Shown: positions 32,258-39,196 of the stretch, one piece after another
Layout of the letters: each line of letters opens with the position of its first letter
Numbering within the stretch: the stretch's first letter is position 1
NCBI RefSeq assembly: GCF_000312105.1
Contig: NZ_HE978637.1
Coordinates: 702,534-766,533, forward strand
From: Aeromicrobium massiliense JC14
Lineage (GTDB): Bacteria > Actinomycetota > Actinomycetes > Propionibacteriales > Nocardioidaceae
Direction: 5' to 3'
Length of the DNA: 64,000 nt
Program-made: the position numbers and the translations under genes
The notes under the pieces: model-generated
Seen by the model: the letters and a program-made list of their open reading frames with translations, nothing else
Databases searched by the model: none
Told to the model about the DNA's origin: nothing

Positions 32258-33958
32258 ATGCGAGACGTGCGACGGCTGCCGGCCGATCGCTGGCCCGACG
32301 TGGCCGCGGTCGTGCTGTCCCTGCTCGTCCTCGCACCCCTGCTGCGCCCGGGGTACGTGCTGTCCTACGACATGGTCTGGGTGCCCCAGCTCGAGCTGGG
32401 CCGACGGGACGTGTGGGGACTCGGCTCGGCGCTGCCGCGCGCGGTGCCGTCGGACGCGCTCGTGGCCCTCGCCGGGACGGTCCTGCCCCAGGGGGTCGTC
32501 CAGCGGCTCATGCTGCTGGGGGCGCTCGTGGCGGCCGGCACCGGCGCGTCCCGGCTCTGCCGCGTGCTGCCGCTCCCGGGCCGCCTCGTCGCCGTGACGC
32601 TGGCGGTCTGGAACCCGTTCGTCGCCGAGCGTCTCGCGCTGGGCTCCTGGCCCGTGCTCGTCGCCTACGCCGGCACGTTCTGGCTGCTCGCCGGGCTGCT
32701 CGGGGCACGCCGGGTGCCCGCCGTGCTGGGCCTGGCTGCGACCGCGATCTCGCCGGCGACGGGCGTCATGGGCCTGCTGGTCGTCGTCGCCTGTGCCCGC
32801 GGCGTGGCCGGACGCGTCCGGTGGCTGGCCCTCGGCCTCGCGCTCAACGCCCCGTGGCTCGTCACCGGGCTGCTGCGCGGTTCGGACGCCGTCGTCGACC
32901 CGTTGTCGGTCCGCCTGTTCGACGCCCAGCCCGAGCTCGGCCTCGGCCGGCTCGGCGCGGTGCTGTCGCTCGGCGGCATCTGGAACACCGAGGTCGTGCC
33001 GGTGTCGCGGACGCTGTTCTCGTCGGCCGTCCTGGTCGTCGCGCTGTGGCTGCTGGTGCTGGTGGGCCTGTGGGCGTGGCACCGCCGTGGTGGGGACGCC
33101 CTGCTGCCGCTGCTCGGTCTCGGCGTCGTGGGCGTGGTGGTCGCGCTCGCCGGCTCGGTGGCGCCGGACGCGCTGGGCTGGGTCGTGGCGCAGGTGCCCG
33201 GCGCCGGCCTGCTGCGCGACGGCACGCGCTGGCTGCTCCTCCTCGCGCCCGTGCAGGTGGTCGCCGCCGGCCACGGCGCGGCCTGGCTCGTCGAGCGCTG
33301 CCGGACGGTCGGGGCGCGCCGGCTGGCGACGGCCGGTCTCGTGCTCGTCCCGGTCGCCGCGCTGCCCGACCTCGCCTGGGGCGTCGGCGGCCAGCTGGAG
33401 GTGGCGCACTACCCGCAGGACTGGGCCGAGGCGCGCGACCGGGTCACGCAGTCCGGCACCGAGGGCGACGTCCTCGTGCTGCCCTTCTCGTCGTATCGGC
33501 AGCCGTCGTGGAACCACGACCGGCCGGTGCTCGACCCGCTCGGACGCTTCCTGGACCGCGACACGGTGGTGTCCGACGACCTCTACGTCTCCGGCCGCCG
33601 CATCGCCGGTGAGGACCCGCGGGCGGCCGAGGTCGGCGAGGTGCTCGACGGCGACTGGACGGCGAAGGACCTGGCCGAGCTCGGCATCGGCGTCGTCGTG
33701 GTCGACGGCTCCGCGCCCGGCGCCGCCGACCTGCCGTTCGAGCAGCTCGCGTCGCTGCGCCGGCTCGGCGGGGGAGACGTGAAGGTCTACGCCGTCGACG
33801 GGGCAGCGCGGCCAGGCGTCCCCTCGAGCTGGCGGGTGCTGGTGCCGCTGGCGTGGGTGACCGCGCTCGTGGGTCTCGTGCTGGCGCTCGCCGGCCCCGC
33901 GCTCAGACGGGCAGGCGGCGGAACACCGCGCGCGGCAGGTGACGCAGCCCGCTCATGA
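32258..33958 (+). CDS. Uncharacterised GT-C-like polytopic membrane protein
   Basis: This 566-residue protein has about a dozen hydrophobic segments and one larger exported segment in the C-terminal half (about 385-520). The first outside loop (LLRPGYVLSYDMVWVPQLEL) contains the acidic residue expected in GT-C glycosyltransferases, and VWNPFVAERLALGSWPVLVAYAG resembles the second loop region of AftD-type proteins. GGGAGGACAG precedes ATG. I recognise the family only as conserved actinobacterial membrane proteins of unknown function; a lipid-linked-sugar transferase role is inference. Its last 56 bases overlap the end of dprE2 on the other strand. Confidence 0.75.
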   Translation: MRDVRRLPADRWPDVAAVVLSLLVLAPLLRPGYVLSYDMVWVPQLELGRRDVWGLGSALPRAVPSDALVALAGTVLPQGVVQRLMLLGALVAAGTGASRLCRVLPLPGRLVAVTLAVWNPFVAERLALGSWPVLVAYAGTFWLLAGLLGARRVPAVLGLAATAISPATGVMGLLVVVACARGVAGRVRWLALGLALNAPWLVTGLLRGSDAVVDPLSVRLFDAQPELGLGRLGAVLSLGGIWNTEVVPVSRTLFSSAVLVVALWLLVLVGLWAWHRRGGDALLPLLGLGVVGVVVALAGSVAPDALGWVVAQVPGAGLLRDGTRWLLLLAPVQVVAAGHGAAWLVERCRTVGARRLATAGLVLVPVAALPDLAWGVGGQLEVAHYPQDWAEARDRVTQSGTEGDVLVLPFSSYRQPSWNHDRPVLDPLGRFLDRDTVVSDDLYVSGRRIAGEDPRAAEVGEVLDGDWTAKDLAELGIGVVVVDGSAPGAADLPFEQLASLRRLGGGDVKVYAVDGAARPGVPSSWRVLVPLAWVTALVGLVLALAGPALRRAGGGTPRAAGDAARS

Positions 33959-34661
33959 CGCCGCGCATGGCGCCGGGCACCCACACCTGCTCGGTGCCGC
34001 CGGAGACCGCCTTGACGATCGCCTCGGCGACCGCCTCGGGCGTGGTCGCCAGCGGGGCGGCGTCCAGGCCCTCGGTCATCTTCGAGCGCACGAAGCCCGG
34101 ACGGACGACGACGACACGTCCGCCGAGCGGCCGCAGGGCGTCGCCGAGCCCGGTGTAGAACGCGTCCATGCCGGCCTTGGTCGAGCCGTAGACGAAGTTC
34201 GAGCGGCGCGGACGCTCGCCGGCGACGCTCGACAGCGCGACGACGACGCCGTGGCCCTGGCGGCGCACCAGGTCGCCGAGGGCGACACCGACCGTGACGG
34301 CGCCGACGTAGTTGACCTCGGCGAGCGCACGGGCGGCCTCGAGGTCGGTCCAGGCCTCCTCCTGGTCGCCGAGCAGACCGAACGCCACGACCGCGACGTC
34401 GACGTCGCCGTCCTGCGCGGCGGCGTCGACGACCGACGCGTGCGAGGCGGTGTCGCGGGCGTCGAAGTCGAGCGCGCGCACGGTGCAGCCGGCCGCCTCG
34501 AGCCGCGCGACGGCGGCGTCGCGGTCGGCCGACGGGCGGGCCGCGAGCGCCACGCGCAGGCCCGGGCCGGCCGCGGCGTAGGCCTCGGCCGTGGCGAGCG
34601 CGATGTCGGAGGTGCCGCCCAGGAGCAGCAGGGACTGGGGACGGCCGAGGGCGTCGATCAT
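33903..34661 (-). CDS. dprE2: Decaprenylphosphoryl-2-keto-ribose reductase-like SDR (DprE2)
   Basis: This 252-residue short-chain dehydrogenase has LLLLGGTSDIALATAEAYA (nucleotide-binding GGTSxI), ALSSVAGERPRRSNFVYGSTKAGMDAF with the catalytic Ser-Tyr-Lys, and VRPGFVRSKMTEGL. GGTSDI plus FVYGSTKAG is the DprE2 pattern, and the gene follows dprE1 by 10 nt. Its role is NADH-dependent reduction of the 2'-keto intermediate, which completes epimerisation of lipid-linked ribose to arabinose. AGGAGAACC precedes the ATG. It is the last gene of dprA-dprE1-dprE2 and converges with the GT-C-like gene. Confidence 0.88.
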   Translation of the reverse strand: MIDALGRPQSLLLLGGTSDIALATAEAYAAAGPGLRVALAARPSADRDAAVARLEAAGCTVRALDFDARDTASHASVVDAAAQDGDVDVAVVAFGLLGDQEEAWTDLEAARALAEVNYVGAVTVGVALGDLVRRQGHGVVVALSSVAGERPRRSNFVYGSTKAGMDAFYTGLGDALRPLGGRVVVVRPGFVRSKMTEGLDAAPLATTPEAVAEAIVKAVSGGTEQVWVPGAMRGVMSGLRHLPRAVFRRLPV

Positions 34662-34671
34662 GGTTCTCCTG

Positions 34672-36021
34672 TCAGAGGGCGAGTCGTCGGGCCAGGTCCG
34701 AGCGGAACCGGCGGTCCGGGTCGACCCGGTCGCGGACGGCCGCGAAGGCGTCCAGCCGTGGGTACATGCGGGCGATCGTCGCGGCGTCGGCGCGGGAGTC
34801 CTTGGCCAGGTACAGCCGCCCGCCGGCGTCCAGGACGACCGCGTCCAGGGCACGCAGCAGGGCGTCGAGGCCGGGCCGCACGGGCAGGTCGACCGCGAGC
34901 GTCCACCCCTCGGTGGGGAAGGAGAGCAGGCCGCGGTTGCCGGCCCCGAAGCGCTTGAGCACGTTGAGCGAGGAGACGTGGTCGGACTCGGCGATCATCT
35001 CCACCGCGGTGCGGAACGCCGCCTCCTCGCCGAACGGGACGACGAACTGGTACTGGCAGAAGCCGGCCGAGCCGTAGACGCGGTTCCAGTCGGCGACCAC
35101 GTCGAGCGGGTGGAAGAACTGGGTCAGGTTCTGCAGCTCGCCGTGCCGGTGGCGCGGCGCCTTGGCGTACCAGAGCGCGTTGAAGGCCCGGGCGGTGAAG
35201 CGGTTCACGACGCCGTGGGGGAACGAGAACGGGACGGCGGCCAGGGTGCGGTCGGACATGCGCAACGCGTCGGCGCGGTCGCTCTCGGGCAGCGCAGCCC
35301 GCGGGGCCTGGTCGCCGCGGGTGACGACCGCCCGCCCCATGGACGCCCCGGTCGTGGCGGTGTCGAACCAGGCGACCGAGTACTCGTAGCGGCTGTCGCC
35401 CTCCGAGAGCGACACAAGTAGCCCGTCGAGGTTCGGGACGCGGTCGGTGTCGACCAGGAAGAACGACGACTCGACCCGCTTGAGGGCGACGGTCGCACGC
35501 AGCACGACGCCGGTGAGGCCCATGCCGCCGACGGTCGCCCAGAACAGCTCGGCCTCGGGGCCCTCGGGCGCGGCCGTGACGACGTCGCCGGAGGCCAGCA
35601 GCACGTCCATGCTCAGCACGTGGTCGCCGAAGCTGCCGCGCACGTGGTGGTTCTTGCCGTGCACGTCCGCGGCGATCGCGCCGCCGACGGTGACCTGGCG
35701 GGTGCCGGGGATGACCGGCAGCCACAGGCCGAAGGGCAGCACCGCGCGCATGAGGGCGTCGAGGCTGGCGCCGGACTCGACGGTGACCGTCGCCGTGGCG
35801 ACGTCGAGGTCGAGGATGCGCGTCCAGCCGGTGAGGTCGAGCACGTCGCCACCGGCGTTCTGCGCGGCGTCGCCGTAGCTGCGGCCCAGGCCGCGCACGA
35901 GCACGCCGCGCCCGCCGGTCGCGGTGACGGACGCGCGCAGGTCGTCCAGGCCGGCCGGGCGGTGCACCTCGGCGGGCGTCGGGCTGGTGCGGCCCCAGCC
36001 GTGCAGCGTCTCGCGGCTCAT
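34672..36021 (-). CDS. dprE1: Decaprenylphosphoryl-beta-D-ribose 2-oxidase (DprE1)
   Basis: This 449-residue FAD enzyme of the VAO fold oxidises decaprenyl-phosphoryl-ribose at C2'. It shows RGLGRSYGDAAQNAGG, TVGGAIAADVHGKNHHVRGSFGDHV (catalytic-site His region), GSAGFCQYQFVVPFG, LYLAKDSR with the conserved Lys and VDPDRRFRSDLARRL at the C-terminus. The segment that carries the benzothiazinone-reactive Cys in M. tuberculosis DprE1 (GWNICVDFP) reads GWTLAVDLP here, with Ala at residue 376. The stop is 10 nt before dprE2 and the ATG overlaps the dprA stop (ATGA). Confidence 0.92.
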   Translation of the reverse strand: MSRETLHGWGRTSPTPAEVHRPAGLDDLRASVTATGGRGVLVRGLGRSYGDAAQNAGGDVLDLTGWTRILDLDVATATVTVESGASLDALMRAVLPFGLWLPVIPGTRQVTVGGAIAADVHGKNHHVRGSFGDHVLSMDVLLASGDVVTAAPEGPEAELFWATVGGMGLTGVVLRATVALKRVESSFFLVDTDRVPNLDGLLVSLSEGDSRYEYSVAWFDTATTGASMGRAVVTRGDQAPRAALPESDRADALRMSDRTLAAVPFSFPHGVVNRFTARAFNALWYAKAPRHRHGELQNLTQFFHPLDVVADWNRVYGSAGFCQYQFVVPFGEEAAFRTAVEMIAESDHVSSLNVLKRFGAGNRGLLSFPTEGWTLAVDLPVRPGLDALLRALDAVVLDAGGRLYLAKDSRADAATIARMYPRLDAFAAVRDRVDPDRRFRSDLARRLAL

Positions 36022-36899
36022 CCGTAGACCCCCAGGGCGAAGACGACGACCCAGACGACGCCGACCACCTGCAGCACGCGGTCGCGGGCGACCGCGTCCT
36101 CAGGCTCACCGGCCAGGCCGCGGTCGACGTCGACCGCGTAGCGCAGGATGCCGACCACGAACGGGGCGATGGAGATGGCCTGCCAGTTCACGTGGCCGGT
36201 GGGCACCAGCTCGAACGCCCACAGGCTGTACGCGGTCACGGCGACCGCCGCGGCCAGGCTCCAGACGAAGCGCAGGTAGGAGTCGGAGTAGTCGTTGAGC
36301 GAGCGCCGGGTGCCGCCGGCGGCGCCGACGGTCATCAGCTCGGAGTAGCGCTTGCCGGCCACCATGAACAGCGAGCCGAACGCCGCGACCAGCAGGAACC
36401 ACTGCGACAGCGGCACGTCCGCGGCGACGCCGCCGGCGATGGCGCGCAGCAGGAAGCCCGACGAGACGATGGCGATGTCGAGCACCGCGACGTGCTTGAG
36501 CCAGAACGCGTAGGCCAGCTGCAGCACGAGGTAGACGGCCACGGTGGCCAGCAGGTCGGGGTCGACCAGCGCGGCGAGCACGAGAGCGGCGAGGGCCAGG
36601 ACGACGCCGGTGGACAGCGCGACCTGCGGGCGGACGCGGCCGGCGGCGACCGGTCGGTGCCGCTTCACCGGGTGCAGCCGGTCGGCCTCGCGGTCGAGGG
36701 TGTCGTTCACCAGGTAGATGGACGCCGACGCCATGACGAAGGCGACGAACGCGGCGACGACGGAGACGATGACGTCGGACTCCAGCAGCACGCCGGCCGA
36801 CAAGGGGGCCACGAGCACCAGGGCGTTCTTGGACCACTGGCGCGGGCGGGCGGTGACGAGGAGGCCGCTCAGCTCTCCGGACCTGACCTCGGTACGCAT
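36018..36899 (-). CDS. dprA: Decaprenyl-phosphate phosphoribosyltransferase (UbiA family)
   Basis: This 293-residue UbiA-fold membrane enzyme has SGLLVTARPRQWSKNALVLVAPL at the N-terminus and the prenyl-phosphate/Mg motif LVNDTLDREADRLHPVKRHRPVA (Asn near residue 65). It resembles Rv3806c, which transfers phosphoribose from PRPP to decaprenyl phosphate, the first committed step towards lipid-linked arabinose. ATG 36899 is chosen over 25 upstream codons because the family starts at this point and TAGTGT lies 10 nt upstream, leaving a leader of only a few bases. It is first in the dprA-dprE1-dprE2 operon. Confidence 0.9.
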   Translation of the reverse strand: MRTEVRSGELSGLLVTARPRQWSKNALVLVAPLSAGVLLESDVIVSVVAAFVAFVMASASIYLVNDTLDREADRLHPVKRHRPVAAGRVRPQVALSTGVVLALAALVLAALVDPDLLATVAVYLVLQLAYAFWLKHVAVLDIAIVSSGFLLRAIAGGVAADVPLSQWFLLVAAFGSLFMVAGKRYSELMTVGAAGGTRRSLNDYSDSYLRFVWSLAAAVAVTAYSLWAFELVPTGHVNWQAISIAPFVVGILRYAVDVDRGLAGEPEDAVARDRVLQVVGVVWVVVFALGVYG

Positions 36900-36909
36900 G
36901 ATGGGGGCC

Positions 36910-36915
36910 ACACTA
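36910..36915 (-). promoter_or_regulatory. -10 box of the dprA-dprE1-dprE2 operon
   Basis: TAGTGT on the minus strand lies 10 nt before the ATG at 36899, predicting a near-leaderless transcript. Confidence 0.45.
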
Positions 36916-36962
36916 CGGGCTGGTCCGGGGGCTCGTGACACGTCGGGGAACTTTCGTATTCG

Positions 36963-36991
36963 GGGACACGTCATGTGACGTGCGCTACTGT
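36963..36991 (+). promoter_or_regulatory. Promoter of the small DUF2613-like gene
   Basis: GGGACA (36963-36968), a 17-nt spacer and TACTGT (36986-36991) precede an AGGAGGG ribosome site (37011-37017) and the GTG at 37026. Confidence 0.5.
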
Positions 36992-37025
36992 TACTCTTGC
37001 GTAGTTCTTGAGGAGGGACAAAGAC

Positions 37026-37172
37026 GTGAATGGAATCCTGATCACCATCGGCTGTCTGCTCGGTGGCGGTGCGCTTGCCACCGCGACGGCTGTCGGCATC
37101 GTGCAGTCCCAGCAGTCGGCGGGCGAAGAGCCCATCAGCTCGACGAGCTCCGTGAACTACGGCTCGAACTAG
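37026..37172 (+). CDS. 48-residue single-pass membrane protein, DUF2613-like
   Basis: A GTG with a near-perfect AGGAGGG 8 nt upstream opens a 48-codon frame. Residues 4-26 are hydrophobic and glycine-rich (LITIGCLLGGGALATATAVG) and are followed by a short polar tail ending SSVNYGSN. Size, single helix and the Ser-rich ...V-x-YG-x-N-type end resemble DUF2613 proteins, whose M. tuberculosis member (Rv0236A, from memory) lies beside aftD. Here too the gene sits in the arabinan region. A strong terminator follows 27 nt later. The protein is probably a small envelope subunit; function unknown. It is real on ribosome-site, promoter and terminator grounds. Confidence 0.75.
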   Translation: MNGILITIGCLLGGGALATATAVGIVQSQQSAGEEPISSTSSVNYGSN

Positions 37173-37199
37173 CAGAGCTTCGCGCCTGGCGCGGCGACG

Positions 37200-37231
37200 A
37201 AGGGCCCGGAACCACCTGGTTCCGGGCCCTT
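37200..37231. terminator. Bidirectional terminator
   Basis: A perfect 15-bp stem (37200-37214 with 37217-37231), extended by one pair, serves the small membrane protein gene (plus) and the GT4 gene (minus). Confidence 0.85.
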
Positions 37232-37280
37232 CGTGCGTCCGGGGACGGTCGAGCCGGGTGGTGCAGGCGGCGCGGACGCG

Positions 37281-38402
37281 TCAGAGACCGAGCACGGCGG
37301 CGAACCCGGCCTGGGCCGCCGTCCAGGAGTAGCGCTCGGCCTTGCGGTGGGCGCCGGCGCCCAGGAACGCGCGCCACGACTCGTCGCGCAGCACCGCGGC
37401 CGTCTCGGCGGCCAGCTCGTCGACGCTGTCGACCAGCACGCCGGAGTCCTTGTGGTCGATGGACTCCGTCGGTCCGCCGGCCTCGCGGTAGGCGAGCGTG
37501 GGGGTGCCGTGCACGCCGGCCTCGCCGATGACGATGCCCCAGCCCTCCTTCAGCGAGGGCAGCAGCATGGCCCACGAGCGGGCGTAGACCTCGTGCTTGG
37601 TGCGCTCGTCGACGAAGCCGAGCAGGTGGACGCGGTCGCACAGACCGCGCTCGCGGGCGTACGTGGCGAGCTCCTCGTGCCACCAGCCGTCACCGACGAC
37701 GTCGAGCTCGAGGTCGGGGAACTCGGCGGTGAGCCGGTCGACGACGTCGATCGCGTGCTCGACCTGCTTGTGCGGCACGAGCCGGCCGACGACGCAGAGC
37801 CGCGGCGTGGGGGAGCGCACGACGGCGACCGCGGGGGCGGGCTCGGTGCCGTTGTGCACGACGGCGATCCGCTCGCGGTCGACCCCGAGGCCGACCAGCT
37901 CGTCGCGGGACGCCTCGGAGACCGTCACGTACTGCGAGCGGCGGTACAGGAGCGGAGCGACGCGCGACTCGATGAACCAGCCGATGCGTCCGGTGAGCCC
38001 GGGGTAGACGACCGGCCACTGCTCGCGGTGCACGTGGTGCACGAGCACGGTGACCGGCTTGCGGGTGGCGAGCCGGGTGAAGAAGGGCAGGCCGTTCTGG
38101 ACGTCCACGACGTGGTCGACCCGGCCGTACAGGCCGAGCAGCAGCCGGGCCAGGACGCGCACGTAGATGCTGAGCTTGGTGCCGCGGCGCACGAAGCGGA
38201 CGCCGTCGACCAGCTCGTCGCGGGCCGCGCCGGGGTACGTGGCGCAGGCGATCGTCACCGTGTGGCCCCGCTGGACCAGGCCGCGGGCCATCGCCTCGAC
38301 GTAGCGCTCGGAGCCGCCGCCCTCGGGGTTGCGGGTGTCGCGCCAGTTGGCGAACAGCACGTGCACGGGGGCCTCCGAGGCGGGCGTCGTGGCACAGATC
38401 AC
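37281..38402 (-). CDS. Glycosyltransferase family 4 protein
   Basis: This 373-residue GT-B enzyme has an N-terminal acceptor domain (VLFANWRDTRNPEGGGSERYVEAMARGLVQRGHTVTI) and a C-terminal nucleotide-sugar domain with LCVVGRLVPHKQVEHAIDVV and PSLKEGWGIVIGEAGVHGTPTLAY (the EX7E motif). NPEGGGSE is typical of a subgroup acting on lipid-linked or envelope acceptors. Soluble, probably membrane-associated. The start is uncertain: GTG 38402, with TGTCAT 7 nt upstream, suggests leaderless, while an internal GTG at codon 13 (APVHVLF) is also reasonable. It is divergent from the methyltransferase across an ACAGT-rich palindromic region. Confidence 0.87.
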   Translation of the reverse strand: MICATTPASEAPVHVLFANWRDTRNPEGGGSERYVEAMARGLVQRGHTVTIACATYPGAARDELVDGVRFVRRGTKLSIYVRVLARLLLGLYGRVDHVVDVQNGLPFFTRLATRKPVTVLVHHVHREQWPVVYPGLTGRIGWFIESRVAPLLYRRSQYVTVSEASRDELVGLGVDRERIAVVHNGTEPAPAVAVVRSPTPRLCVVGRLVPHKQVEHAIDVVDRLTAEFPDLELDVVGDGWWHEELATYARERGLCDRVHLLGFVDERTKHEVYARSWAMLLPSLKEGWGIVIGEAGVHGTPTLAYREAGGPTESIDHKDSGVLVDSVDELAAETAAVLRDESWRAFLGAGAHRKAERYSWTAAQAGFAAVLGL

Positions 38403-38409
38403 GCCACGG

Positions 38410-38458
38410 ATGACAGTTCCACTGTAACAGTCTGTGTGTGGTGGGTCTCATGTATCGT
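38410..38458. promoter_or_regulatory. Divergent promoter region with ACAGT/ACTGT palindromes
   Basis: TATCGT (38453-38458) lies 6 nt before the methyltransferase GTG. On the minus strand TGTCAT (38410-38415) lies 7 nt before the GT4 GTG. Between them two overlapping palindromes, ACAGT-tcc-ACTGT (38413-38425) and ACTGT-a-ACAGT (38421-38431), look like an operator shared by both promoters. Confidence 0.5.
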
Positions 38459-38464
38459 TCCCGC

Positions 38465-39196
38465 GTGCCCGACGACTTCTCCCCGGACCTCGCCCGGTCC
38501 GTGAGGCTCTTCCGGGCCTTCCGCGTCGAGCAGACCGACCCGGCCCACTTCTACGGCACGCTCGCCGAGGACTCCGTCCGCCAGCTGTCGTCGTACGGCT
38601 CGCTCGAGGGCGCCCGCGTGCTCGACGTCGGTGGCGGGCCCGGCTACTTCGCCCGCGCGTTCCGCGCCGCCGGGGCGACCTACACGCCGCTGGACGCCGA
38701 CCTCGGCGAGCTGTCGGCGGCCACCGAGCCGGAGCCGGGCACCGTGCTGGGCTCGGGCATGGAGCTGCCGTTCCGCGACGACAGCCTCGACGTCACCTAC
38801 TCCTCCAACGTGCTCGAGCACGTCCCGCGGCCGTGGCAGATGGCCGACGAGATGGTCCGGGTGACCAAGCCCGGCGGCCTGGTCTTCATCTCCTACACGT
38901 TGTGGTTCGGCCCGTGGGGCGGCCACGAGACGGCGCCCTGGCACTTCCTCGGCGGCCGCTTCGCCGCGCGTCGCTACGAGCGCAAGCACGGCCACCCGCC
39001 CAAGAACGTCTACGGGGAGTCGCTGTTCGCGGTCACGGCGGCCGGTGGGCTGCGCTGGGCCCGGCAGCAGACCCAGGCCGACGTGCTCGGCGTCGTGCCG
39101 CGCTACCTGCCGCGCTGGTCGTGGTGGGTGCTGCGCGTGCCCGTCCTGCGTGAGCTCGTGACCTGGAACCTCGCCGTCGTCCTGAGGAAGCGATGA
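38465..39196 (+). CDS. Class I SAM-dependent methyltransferase
   Basis: This 243-residue methyltransferase has ARVLDVGGGPGYFARAFRAAG (SAM motif I), PLDADLGEL (acidic motif II), LPFRDDSLDVTYSSNVLEHVPRPWQMADEMVRVTKPGGLVFISYT (motifs III-IV of the Methyltransf_11 type). N-terminal and C-terminal extensions surround the core and may bind a lipid-linked or glycan acceptor, given the neighbours. GTG 38465 is 6 nt after TATCGT, hence leaderless; an earlier start at 38438 would lie upstream of that promoter. The stop overlaps the aftD ATG (ATGA). Confidence 0.87.
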   Translation: MPDDFSPDLARSVRLFRAFRVEQTDPAHFYGTLAEDSVRQLSSYGSLEGARVLDVGGGPGYFARAFRAAGATYTPLDADLGELSAATEPEPGTVLGSGMELPFRDDSLDVTYSSNVLEHVPRPWQMADEMVRVTKPGGLVFISYTLWFGPWGGHETAPWHFLGGRFAARRYERKHGHPPKNVYGESLFAVTAAGGLRWARQQTQADVLGVVPRYLPRWSWWVLRVPVLRELVTWNLAVVLRKR

